38,552 bases of DNA from JBGCDD01 sp045105075 (GTDB lineage: Bacteria > Pseudomonadota > Alphaproteobacteria > Rhodobacterales > Rhodobacteraceae), in contig JBGCDD010000236.1 of the NCBI GenBank assembly GCA_045105075.1, positions 1 to 38,552 of the forward strand, read 5' to 3'. Position 1 is the stretch's first letter. The number at the start of each line of letters is the position of its first letter. A program made the position numbers and the translations under genes. Below, in pieces: positions 31,570 through 38,552 of this stretch. Below the pieces are notes generated by a model. That model was not told the DNA's origin. It was given only the letters and a program-made list of their open reading frames with translations, and did no database searches.

Positions 31570-32379
31570 TCATTCGGGGCTGCACCCCAGAATATCGACG
31601 GCATGATGCGCACCCAAGACGGTGATGCGCACCTCTGATCGATCAAGCGCGTAGGCGCCCTTTTCCACGTGCACCAGATCTGCTGACGCAGTCAGCACAT
31701 TGCCTTGCCTTTGGCTGATGGATTCCGAGGCCCAGACCTTGGGGTTGCCCGGCTCGATCACTGTGACTTCTGTGCCACCTGCCGACGGCATGGTGATTTT
31801 GGCAGTCAGGCGCAAACCTCCGTCGATGGGCGCCACCGAGCACACAGCCGAGCGTACTTTGGCTTCGGTGCGCGAATAGGGGCGATGCGCCAACGCGGCT
31901 GCAATCGCGGGATGCCGGGGGGCTTGCTGATCCAGGCGGTGATCAAAGCGCAACGTGGCAGGCACGCAAACGTCTTTACAGATCCCGAACTCCAAGGCGC
32001 CCTTGATGCGCACAGGTTTGCCATCGCGCGAGGGTGAGATCTCGATTGGCAGGACCAGTTGCTTGGCGTACCCGATCGAGCGCATGCCGTTTTGATGGAA
32101 CACTTCGGGCGTAGGCCAGGTGATCGACGCGCCGCCCACATTGCGCGAACCGCGCCAGTCAAATTGCGGTGGAATGCCCGCGTCGCCCGGTGCGCGCCAA
32201 TAGGTTTTCCAGCCCTCGGACAGGGTCAGGCGCATGGCGACCTGATAGGTGCCGCGCGATGTCATACCGCCTTCGATCACTTCCAGTTGCACCATGTCAT
32301 CCATGGCAGATTGCGCCGCAAGCGGGGCCGAAAGGGAACTGGCGGCAAGGGCCAAAAGGGGCAGGGCGAGCTGTTTCAT
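31570..32379 (-). CDS. Periplasmic DsbD-alpha-domain-like protein
   Basis: 269 residues with a signal peptide (LALPLLALAASSLSAPLAAQ). The mature protein looks like the N-terminal immunoglobulin-fold domain of DsbD/ScsB: LSEGWKTYWRAPGDAGIPP and a redox pair in FGICKDVCVPATLRF. It lacks the transmembrane and thioredoxin parts of DsbD, so it would need another protein to supply electrons. A third and fourth cysteine (AVCSVAP and the C-terminal DILGCSPE) could form a second disulfide. It is transcribed with the NUDIX gene. A role in thiol exchange or copper handling (ScsB-like) is inferred from the fold only. Confidence 0.85.
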   Translation of the reverse strand: MKQLALPLLALAASSLSAPLAAQSAMDDMVQLEVIEGGMTSRGTYQVAMRLTLSEGWKTYWRAPGDAGIPPQFDWRGSRNVGGASITWPTPEVFHQNGMRSIGYAKQLVLPIEISPSRDGKPVRIKGALEFGICKDVCVPATLRFDHRLDQQAPRHPAIAAALAHRPYSRTEAKVRSAVCSVAPIDGGLRLTAKITMPSAGGTEVTVIEPGNPKVWASESISQRQGNVLTASADLVHVEKGAYALDRSEVRITVLGAHHAVDILGCSPE

Positions 32380-32530
32380 ACCGCTTAGATGTGGCCAACA
32401 CGGTCAAAAGCCAAGTCACTTTACGGTCAACTTGTTGCAATCTTTGCCGATGCGCGAACTGGGACTTGCGCGAAACGGCGGGCGGGGCCATCCTGTGTGC
32501 AGCGCCGATTGGGCAACGAGCAGGGCCAGC

Positions 32531-33085
32531 ATGAACCTGACAGGAAAACTTCTGATCGCAATGCCGGGCATGGGCGATCTTCGCTTTGAGCATTCTGTTG
32601 TGCTGTTGTGCGAACACGGAACCAAGGGCGCGATGGGGTTGATTGTGAACAAACCCGCGCAGGATGTGAGCCTGCCGGATCTGCTGGAGCAACTGGAAAT
32701 CCCGGCGAAATCGCCCGCCAGCCACATGGTTGTGCACTATGGCGGGCCGATGGAAAACGCCCGCGGATTTGTGCTGCACTCGCCTGAATACACCTCAAAG
32801 CTGCATTCAATGGAGGTGAGCGACAGCTTCCGGATGACCGCAACGCTTGATATTCTTGAGGACATTGCGGTGGGCGATGGTCCCAAAAATGCGCTGATGA
32901 TGCTGGGCTATGCGGGCTGGGGGCCTTGGCAGCTTGAATCGGAAATTGCGCGCAATGGCTGGCTGACGGCGGATGCTTCGGATGATCTGATTTACCACCA
33001 GCCAGACGCTCTCAAATGGGAGGCCGCGTTGAAATCATTGGGGGTTGATCCGCTGACCCTGTCGGCCAGTGCGGGGCACGCCTAG
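32531..33085 (+). CDS. YqgE/AlgH family protein (UPF0301)
   Basis: 184-residue cytoplasmic protein of a broadly conserved family with no settled biochemical role; AlgH in Pseudomonas was linked to alginate regulation. Typical segments are GKLLIAMPGMGDLRFEHSVV, GAMGLIVNKP, VHYGGPMENARGFVLHS, and LGYAGWGPWQLESEI. ATG 32531 gives the standard N-terminus; the open frame continues far upstream without homology. The TAG overlaps the stop of the convergent Sua5-type gene. Confidence 0.93.
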   Translation: MNLTGKLLIAMPGMGDLRFEHSVVLLCEHGTKGAMGLIVNKPAQDVSLPDLLEQLEIPAKSPASHMVVHYGGPMENARGFVLHSPEYTSKLHSMEVSDSFRMTATLDILEDIAVGDGPKNALMMLGYAGWGPWQLESEIARNGWLTADASDDLIYHQPDALKWEAALKSLGVDPLTLSASAGHA

Positions 33086-34029
33086 GGTCTGGGTGCAGCG
33101 GCGCGGCGCAAACGGTCATTGATCGCACGGCCCAACCCCAAATCAGGCACAGGTGCCACGGCAATCGGGCGTTGTTTGGCATCAAGCGCGTGCAGGTGAC
33201 CAAACAGATTGGCGGCGGCTTCCACCAGATCGCCGCGCTCGGACAGGTTCAAATCACAGGCGCCGGGCCCAAAGCCCAAAAACAGCTCGCCCGTTCGGGT
33301 GTGACTGGCATTCAGGCGCACAGGCGCGCCGGGCGCATAATGCGAATCCATTTGCCCGGGCGCGTTATGCTTTGCGCCCTGACCTTGGTGGTGCAACGAT
33401 TGGCCCAATACCGCTTCGATCTGTTCGCCCGGAACGCCACCTGCGCGCAGCAGGGTTGGCGCGTCAAACAGGCCGATGATCGTGGATTCCAGACCTACGG
33501 CGCAGGCGCCATCATCGACAATGGCATCGATACGGCCCGCAAGACCTGCGCGCACGTGATCGGCTGTGGTCGGGCTGATGCGCCCGGACGGGTTGGCCGA
33601 GGGCGCGGCGATGGGCCCGTCAAAGGCGCGCAGCAAAGCCTGCGCCGTGGGGTGGGCCGGCACCCGCACGGCCAGTGTGGCGTGACCGGCCAGCACCAAT
33701 TCGCACAGCGGGTGATCGCCGTGCAGAGGCAGCACAAGGCTGAGCGGGCCCGGCCAGAAAGCGCGCGCCAACATGTCAGCCTGCGCGTTCCATTGCACGA
33801 AACGCTGGGCTGTTTCGATATCGGCAACATGGACAATCAGCGGGTTGAAACTTGGGCGGTCCTTGGCGGCAAAGATACCCGCCACGCCGCGCGCATTGCG
33901 TGCATCCGCACCCAGCCCATAAACTGTTTCGGTTGGAAATGCGACAAGCCCACCGGCGTGCAGCATCTGACTGGCGCGGTCGATATCGTCAGCAGATGAC
34001 GTAAGGTGAAGCGTTTCCGAAGAGTTCAT
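33082..34029 (-). CDS. L-threonylcarbamoyladenylate synthase, Sua5 type
   Basis: 315-residue enzyme that makes threonylcarbamoyl-AMP for the t6A37 tRNA modification. The YrdC domain (about 10-200) has GGLVAFPTETVYGLGAD, KDRPSFNPLIVHV, FWPGPLSLVLP and APSANPSGRISPT. The C-terminal Sua5 domain is present after a linker with SHYAPGAPVRL, so this is the longer Sua5 form rather than the short TsaC of E. coli. ATG 34029 lies 133 bp from the divergent acyl-CoA dehydrogenase gene. No partner tsaB/D/E genes are nearby. Confidence 0.95.
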   Translation of the reverse strand: MNSSETLHLTSSADDIDRASQMLHAGGLVAFPTETVYGLGADARNARGVAGIFAAKDRPSFNPLIVHVADIETAQRFVQWNAQADMLARAFWPGPLSLVLPLHGDHPLCELVLAGHATLAVRVPAHPTAQALLRAFDGPIAAPSANPSGRISPTTADHVRAGLAGRIDAIVDDGACAVGLESTIIGLFDAPTLLRAGGVPGEQIEAVLGQSLHHQGQGAKHNAPGQMDSHYAPGAPVRLNASHTRTGELFLGFGPGACDLNLSERGDLVEAAANLFGHLHALDAKQRPIAVAPVPDLGLGRAINDRLRRAAAPRP

Positions 34030-34108
34030 ATTGGTGACGCCGCGTTTTGGTTGCGTGACAGGGTGCTTTGGTGCCGTATGGCGCCCGACTTATGTTCATA
34101 TTCAGGAT

Positions 34109-34130
34109 GCGGGCACAATGATAAGCCCGC
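34109..34130. repeat. Inverted repeat in the sua5/acyl-CoA dehydrogenase intergenic region
   Basis: GCGGGC and GCCCGC flank a 10-nt AT-rich spacer, 32 bp before the dehydrogenase start. It could be an operator or a 5'-leader hairpin; low certainty. Confidence 0.3.
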
Positions 34131-34162
34131 GCCGGATCTCACTCCAGCGTAGCAGGTGATTA

Positions 34163-35875
34163 ATGACTTTTCGTGCCCCAATCTCGGACTATGACTTTAT
34201 GTTGCGGCATGTGGTTGGTTTCGACCAGGTTGCACAGACTGATCGGTTTGGCGATGCCAGCTCGGACGTGGTTGGTGCGATTTTGGGAGAGGCAGGCAAA
34301 CTCTGTCAGGAGGTTCTGGCCCCCTTGCAGCGTGTTGGCGATCTGCACCCGGCGCGGCTTGAGAACGGCGTGGTGCGCACCTCGCCCGGGTTTGATGCGG
34401 GGTGGAACGCGATCGCCTCGGGCGGATGGATCGGGATGTCGGGCTCGGCGGAGTATGGTGGGATGGACCTGCCGATGACAATCACCACCTGCGTCAACGA
34501 AATGATGAGCGCGGCGTGCCTGTCGCTGCAATTGGCGCCGTTGATGAGCCAGGGGCAAATCGAAGCGCTGGAACACCATGCCAGCGACGAGATCAAAGCG
34601 CTGTATCTGCCCAAGCTGATGTCAGGCGAGTGGGCGGGCACAATGAACCTGACCGAACCGCAGGCCGGTTCGGATGTGGGCGCGTTGCAGTCCAAGGCCG
34701 AACCGTTGGGCGATGGCACCTATGCGATCTCGGGGCAGAAAATCTATATCAGCTGGGGCGACAATGATTTTGCCTCAAACATCTGCCACCTGGTTTTGGC
34801 GCGCTTGCCGGATGGAAAAGCAGGCACCAAAGGGATCAGCCTGTTTCTGGTACCGAAACATCTGCCAGACGCGGACGGCAAACCCGGTGTGGCAAATTCG
34901 CTGAAAGTGGTAAGCTTGGAACACAAGATGGGCCTGCATGGCTCGCCCACTTGCGTGATGCAATATGACGGCGCCACGGGGTGGATGATTGGCGAGCCTC
35001 ATGACGGAATGGCGGCGATGTTCACGATGATGAACAATGCGCGCCTGGGCGTGGGCGGACAGGGTGTGGGCGCGGGCGAAGGCGCGTATCAGCACGCGCT
35101 GGCCTATGCGAGCGAGCGTAAACAGGGGCGGACAGCGCCGGGCTCCAGTGGCACAATCGTTGAACATGCCGACGTGCGACGTATGCTGATGAGCATGAAG
35201 GCCGACCTTTTTGCGGCCCGCGCGATCCTGCTGGCCTGTGCGGTGTCGATTGATATGCAAGGCGCCACAGGTGACAGCAACTGGTCGGCTCGGGCGGCAT
35301 TTTTGACTCCCATTGCCAAAGCGTTTGGCACGGACGTGGGCATCGAGGTCGCCAATACCGGGGTTCAGGTCCATGGTGGCATGGGGTTCATCGAGGAAAC
35401 CGGCGCCGCCCAGTTTTTCCGCGACGTGCGGGTCACAGCGATCTACGAGGGCACCAATGGCATTCAGGCGATGGACCTTGTGGCGCGCAAGATGATGGAT
35501 GGCGGTGAGGCGGCGGCGCGGTTGCTGGACGAAATCGAAGCTCATGCCGAAGCTGCGCGCGCCCAGGTGCCCGATCTGGCCGAAGCCGTTTGGCAGGCCA
35601 GCGAAACGCTGCGCGAAACAACCGAGTGGTTGGCCGGGCAATCTGATCTGAACAACCGCTTTGCCGGGGCGATGCCGTATTTGCGCGCGTTTGCGCGGGT
35701 TCTGGGGGCGCATTTCCATCTTGTGGCAGCCCTTGCCGATCCCGGTGGCGCGCGCGAAAAACTGGCGCGGTTCTACATCTTGCGGCTTTTGCCCGAACAT
35801 GTCGGGCTGTTGGCCCACGCGCAGGCCGGTGCGGATGATCTGTTCGCGCTCAGCGCCGATGAATTGGCGGCCTGA
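34163..35875 (+). CDS. Acyl-CoA dehydrogenase, long form (DmdC-like group)
   Basis: 570-residue FAD flavoenzyme that oxidises an acyl-CoA at the alpha-beta bond. Visible motifs: MNLTEPQAGSDVGAL and YAISGQKIYISWGDND (FAD/substrate region), EHKMGLHGSPTCVM, and the catalytic-base region IYEGTNGIQAMDL with Glu429. The N-terminal YDFMLRHVVGFDQVAQ and the C-terminal extension of about 130 residues put it in the long group that includes 3-methylmercaptopropionyl-CoA dehydrogenase DmdC, common in marine roseobacters. Which acyl-CoA it uses is not determined; generic long-chain dehydrogenase is equally possible. AGGTG precedes ATG 34163. The next gene begins immediately after its stop. Confidence 0.92.
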   Translation: MTFRAPISDYDFMLRHVVGFDQVAQTDRFGDASSDVVGAILGEAGKLCQEVLAPLQRVGDLHPARLENGVVRTSPGFDAGWNAIASGGWIGMSGSAEYGGMDLPMTITTCVNEMMSAACLSLQLAPLMSQGQIEALEHHASDEIKALYLPKLMSGEWAGTMNLTEPQAGSDVGALQSKAEPLGDGTYAISGQKIYISWGDNDFASNICHLVLARLPDGKAGTKGISLFLVPKHLPDADGKPGVANSLKVVSLEHKMGLHGSPTCVMQYDGATGWMIGEPHDGMAAMFTMMNNARLGVGGQGVGAGEGAYQHALAYASERKQGRTAPGSSGTIVEHADVRRMLMSMKADLFAARAILLACAVSIDMQGATGDSNWSARAAFLTPIAKAFGTDVGIEVANTGVQVHGGMGFIEETGAAQFFRDVRVTAIYEGTNGIQAMDLVARKMMDGGEAAARLLDEIEAHAEAARAQVPDLAEAVWQASETLRETTEWLAGQSDLNNRFAGAMPYLRAFARVLGAHFHLVAALADPGGAREKLARFYILRLLPEHVGLLAHAQAGADDLFALSADELAA

Positions 35876-36931
35876 ATGATGGATGTGCCCACCCGCCCCG
35901 CCGCGCTGCGCTATCCATGGGAGGACCCACCCGCGCCCGGCACCGCGATCGAAGTCGCGCCCGGTGTGTTGTGGATGCGCCTGCCATTGCCGATGAAGCT
36001 GGATCACGTCAACGTCTATGCGCTGGATGAAGGCGACAGTTGGACGATTATCGACACTGGCTTTGGCTCTAAACGCACCCGCGCGATCTGGCAGGACCTG
36101 ATCGCCGGGCCATTGGGGGGCAAGCCGGTCAGCCGCGTTGTGGTCACTCATCATCATCCCGATCACGTTGGCAATGCGGGCTGGTTTCAAAGCGAGCTTG
36201 GCGCCGAACTGGTTACCACGCGCACCGCGTGGTTGTTCTCGCGCATGTTGTGGCTGGATGATCAACAGCTGCCACCGCCCGAAACACTGGCCTTTTGGCG
36301 CAGCGCGGGCATGGACCCTGAGATATATGCGCAGCGGGCCGCGGAAAAACCGTTCAACTATGCCGATATCGTCGCACCGATGCCGCTGGGGTTCACTCGA
36401 GTTCAGCAAGGCGATGTGATCCGCATGGGTGGGCGCGACTGGGATGTGCATGTGGGCAATGGCCACGCGCCCGAGCATGCCACGTTCTGGAGTCGGGACG
36501 ATCATGTGGTGATTTCTGGCGACCAGATCCTGCCTTCGATCAGCCCCAACATCGGCGTTTACGCGACTGAACCGATGGCCGACCCGCTGGCGGGATGGCT
36601 TGAGGCGTGCGAGCGCTTCCAACCTATGGCGCGCGAGGATCATTTGGTGTTGGGCGGGCACAAGCTGCCGTTCACCGGTTTGCCTGTGCGCATGCGCCAG
36701 CTGATCGACAATCACCACGGGGCTTTGCGCCGGCTGGTGGCGTTTCTGGACACCCCGCACACGGCGGGCGAGTGTTTTTCGCCCCTGTTCAAACGCACGA
36801 TTGGGCCGGGTGAATATGGTCTGGCGCTGGTCGAGGCGATTGCCCATGTGAACCACCTGTTCCATCAGGGCACCGTGACACGCACCTTGCGCGAAGACGG
36901 GGCGTGGCTTTACCGCGCCAACCCTGCGTGA
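35876..36931 (+). CDS. MBL-fold metallo-hydrolase
   Basis: 351-residue metallo-beta-lactamase-fold hydrolase. The metal motif HHHPDH is at 92-97 (H92, H94, D96, H97); further ligands are likely in GNGHAPEH and GDQILP. The C-terminal region with PVRMRQLIDNHHGALRRLV is a helical domain seen in glyoxalase-II-like/beta-lactamase-related hydrolases. Substrate is unknown; being directly coupled to the acyl-CoA dehydrogenase (start adjoins its stop), hydrolysis of a thioester or lactone from the same pathway is plausible but inferred. The stop overlaps the next start (GTGA, 36928-36931). Confidence 0.9.
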   Translation: MMDVPTRPAALRYPWEDPPAPGTAIEVAPGVLWMRLPLPMKLDHVNVYALDEGDSWTIIDTGFGSKRTRAIWQDLIAGPLGGKPVSRVVVTHHHPDHVGNAGWFQSELGAELVTTRTAWLFSRMLWLDDQQLPPPETLAFWRSAGMDPEIYAQRAAEKPFNYADIVAPMPLGFTRVQQGDVIRMGGRDWDVHVGNGHAPEHATFWSRDDHVVISGDQILPSISPNIGVYATEPMADPLAGWLEACERFQPMAREDHLVLGGHKLPFTGLPVRMRQLIDNHHGALRRLVAFLDTPHTAGECFSPLFKRTIGPGEYGLALVEAIAHVNHLFHQGTVTRTLREDGAWLYRANPA

Positions 36932-37386
36932 GCCTGGGCGACGCGATCAAAACCGCCGCCGAAGCGGCCGAGGCTGCGGCGATGCCCAAACTGGGCGAAG
37001 TGCACAGCGACCCGGCCAGCCGTGTCCGGCTGGATCATGTGCCTGCCAAACTGAACGCGCCGCTGAGCGACAAAAGCCAGGCACAATGGGCCTATGAGCG
37101 GCTGATCGTCTATATCCAGAACTTTGAACAGCAACTCGACAGCGAACACGAGGTGGCCATGGGGTTCACTGGCGGCGATGCGGGCGTGTTGCGCATCGAG
37201 GGCATTGGCTATTTCGCGCCCGACATCGTGACCTTTTATGGCAGCGATGCCACGGGGGCGCGCACTCAGCTGATCCAGCACGTCACCGAGTTGAACGTGT
37301 TGCTGCGCGCGGTGCAAAAGCCCAGCCCCGATAGCCCAGCGCAGCGGATCGGGTTCCAGCTGGCCTCGGCTTTGGAACAGAGCTGA
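36928..37386 (+). CDS. Conserved protein of unknown function, third gene of the dehydrogenase operon
   Basis: 152 residues starting at GTG 36928, whose GTGA overlaps the hydrolase stop. The N-terminal 15 residues are alanine/glutamate rich (KTAAEAAEAAAMPKLG); the rest has YERLIVYIQNFEQQLDSEHE and GGDAGVLRIEGIGYFAPDIV. No transmembrane segment or catalytic motif. It may belong to a small alphaproteobacterial DUF family (possibly DUF6173, from memory, unverified). Its stop is 5 bp from that of the convergent aminotransferase gene. Confidence 0.82.
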   Translation: MSLGDAIKTAAEAAEAAAMPKLGEVHSDPASRVRLDHVPAKLNAPLSDKSQAQWAYERLIVYIQNFEQQLDSEHEVAMGFTGGDAGVLRIEGIGYFAPDIVTFYGSDATGARTQLIQHVTELNVLLRAVQKPSPDSPAQRIGFQLASALEQS

Positions 37387-37391
37387 CGCGG

Positions 37392-38552
37392 CTACACAAC
37401 AGCGCGCAGAGCGATGCCAAGCTTGTCGACAACTTCGGGGATTTGCTCGGGTTTCATGATGAACGGCGGCGCCAGCAGAATGTGATCGCCGCGTTGCCCA
37501 TCGCGTGTGCCTGCCATCGGATAACAGATCAGCCCGGCCTCAAAGGCGGCTGATTTGAACCGCGCGGCGATCTTTTTGTCGGGATCAAACGGAGTTTTAC
37601 TGTCGCGGTCCTGCACCAGCTCGATGCCGCGAAACAACCCGCGCCCGCGCAGATCTCCCACATGCGGGTGCTGACCAAAGGCGTCGTGCAGCGCGCCGTC
37701 AAGCGTGTCACCCAAAGTGCGCACTTGAGGGATCAGATTGCGCCCGATCAAAGCCTCGAGCACGGCATTGGCGGCGGCACAGGCCACGGGATGGCCCAAA
37801 TAGGTGTGCCCGTGTTGAAACGCGCCGCTGCCAGAGTCGAGCGTTTCATAGATCTGACGGGTGCACAGCATGGCGCCGATGGGTTGGTATCCGGCGCCCA
37901 ACCCTTTGGCGATACACAGAATATCCGGCGCGATGCCGTCCGCCTCGCAGGCAAACAGATGCCCGGTGCGGCCCATGCCACACATCACTTCGTCCAATAT
38001 CAACAGCACGCCGTAGGTGTCACAAATCTCGCGGATGCGCTTGAAATAACCCTCGACCGCAGGCACAGCGCCCAACGTTGCGCCGACCACAGGTTCGGCC
38101 ATGAACGCCATCACGCTGTCGGGGCCCAGACGCAGGATCTCGGCCTCAAGTTCATTGGCGGCGCGCAGACCGTAATCGGCGCTGCTCTCGCCATCGGGTT
38201 TTTCAGCGTATTCATAACACGGCGCGATATGGGCGACGTCGATCAACAGCGGTGCAAACGGCGCGCGGCGCCATTCATTGCCGCCCACCGACAGCGCGCC
38301 CAACGTGTTGCCGTGATAGCTTTGGCGGCGCGCAATCACATGGCGGCGCTGGGGCTCGCCGCGTTCCACAAAATACTGGCGCGCCAGTTTCAGCGCGGCT
38401 TCGGTGGCTTCAGACCCACCAGAGACGAAATAGACCCGGTCAAGGTCGCCCGGCGCATGGGAAATCAACGTATCGGCCAGCCTTTCGGCGGGTTCGGACG
38501 TGAAGAACCCGGTGTGCGCAAAAGCCAGTGTTTCGCTTTGCTGCTGAATGGC
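37392..38552 (-). CDS. Class III PLP-dependent aminotransferase, 3' part (partial at window edge)
   Basis: The frame is open to the last base, so the N-terminus is missing; about 386 residues are visible of an expected 440-460. Family features: YFVSGGSEATEAALKLARQY, the aspartate in LLILDEVMCGMGRTG, and the PLP lysine in CIAKGLGAGYQPIGA, then FQHGHTYLGHPVACAAA. These match omega-amino acid:pyruvate or aspartate-family class III aminotransferases. Substrate is not predictable from sequence. It is convergent with the dehydrogenase operon. Confidence 0.95.
   Translation of the reverse strand, partial: AIQQQSETLAFAHTGFFTSEPAERLADTLISHAPGDLDRVYFVSGGSEATEAALKLARQYFVERGEPQRRHVIARRQSYHGNTLGALSVGGNEWRRAPFAPLLIDVAHIAPCYEYAEKPDGESSADYGLRAANELEAEILRLGPDSVMAFMAEPVVGATLGAVPAVEGYFKRIREICDTYGVLLILDEVMCGMGRTGHLFACEADGIAPDILCIAKGLGAGYQPIGAMLCTRQIYETLDSGSGAFQHGHTYLGHPVACAAANAVLEALIGRNLIPQVRTLGDTLDGALHDAFGQHPHVGDLRGRGLFRGIELVQDRDSKTPFDPDKKIAARFKSAAFEAGLICYPMAGTRDGQRGDHILLAPPFIMKPEQIPEVVDKLGIALRAVV

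Noticed and set aside
32249..32530. N-terminal extension of the YqgE-family protein
   Set aside because: The added sequence overlaps the divergent signal-peptide gene and bears no similarity to the family; ATG 32531 gives the normal start.
34775..36865. 696-residue minus-strand open frame opposite the dehydrogenase and MBL genes
   Set aside because: It spans two well-supported genes and its junction; no ribosome site or domain.

Overview
The window is a stretch of alphaproteobacterial chromosome, most likely from a marine Rhodobacteraceae/Roseobacter-group organism. The grounds are high G+C, dense overlapping genes, protein sequences typical of that group (UbiA, PyrB/PyrC', GshA, UvrC, RsmE), and a short interspersed repeat of a kind I associate with that family. 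There is no rRNA, tRNA, CRISPR array, insertion sequence, prophage or recognisable defence island. Both ends cut through genes: glyA at the left and a class III aminotransferase at the right.

Layout, left to right. 1-5.2 kb: 3' part of glyA, a crotonase-family gene broken by a single-base frameshift, a DMT-type permease on the minus strand, a CoxG-like SRPBCC protein, and a two-gene ABC exporter. 5.3-8.1 kb: an S49 peptidase, a 51-residue membrane/zinc-ribbon protein, a Na+/Ca2+ antiporter, and a pteridine-reductase-like SDR. 8.1-8.4 kb: an AT-rich intergenic island with a perfect DnaA box, a CtrA-like site and several inverted repeats. 8.4-11.7 kb: uvrC, pgsA, moaD and moaE. 11.7-14.0 kb (minus): an OmpA-family protein and a coiled-coil membrane partner. 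14.0-17.7 kb: ubiA, with rsmE diverging from it only 12 bp away, then a small membrane protein and gshA.

17.7-20.0 kb (minus) is a compact four-gene unit: a GbsR/MarR-type regulator, two small membrane proteins and a membrane fatty-acid-desaturase-like enzyme. Its promoter carries a perfect 8-4-8 palindrome over the -10 element. 20.4-24.7 kb (minus) is a six-gene pyr/membrane operon: pyrB, three uncharacterised membrane-associated proteins, a pyrC' whose metal-binding residues are gone, and plsY. 24.9-26.2 kb: a uracil-DNA glycosylase-family protein lacking the usual Fe-S cysteines, then moaB. 26.3-31.1 kb: an RND efflux adaptor and pump. 31.1-34.0 kb: NUDIX hydrolase, a stand-alone DsbD-alpha-like periplasmic protein, a YqgE/AlgH protein and a Sua5-type threonylcarbamoyl-AMP synthase. 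34.2-37.4 kb: a coupled acyl-CoA dehydrogenase, MBL hydrolase and small unknown protein, then the partial aminotransferase.

Most genes are housekeeping: folate and one-carbon metabolism, pyrimidines, phospholipid synthesis (pgsA, plsY), molybdopterin (moaD, moaE, moaB), ubiquinone, glutathione, and repair or RNA modification. The most interesting items are the regulator-desaturase operon with its operator, the pyr operon pairing a dead dihydroorotase with membrane proteins and plsY, the cysteine-poor glycosylase, the AT-rich island before uvrC, the three-copy 37-bp repeat, and the near-zero spacing at six of seven convergent gene junctions. I did not find a clearly new multi-gene system; the desaturase operon is the best candidate for follow-up.
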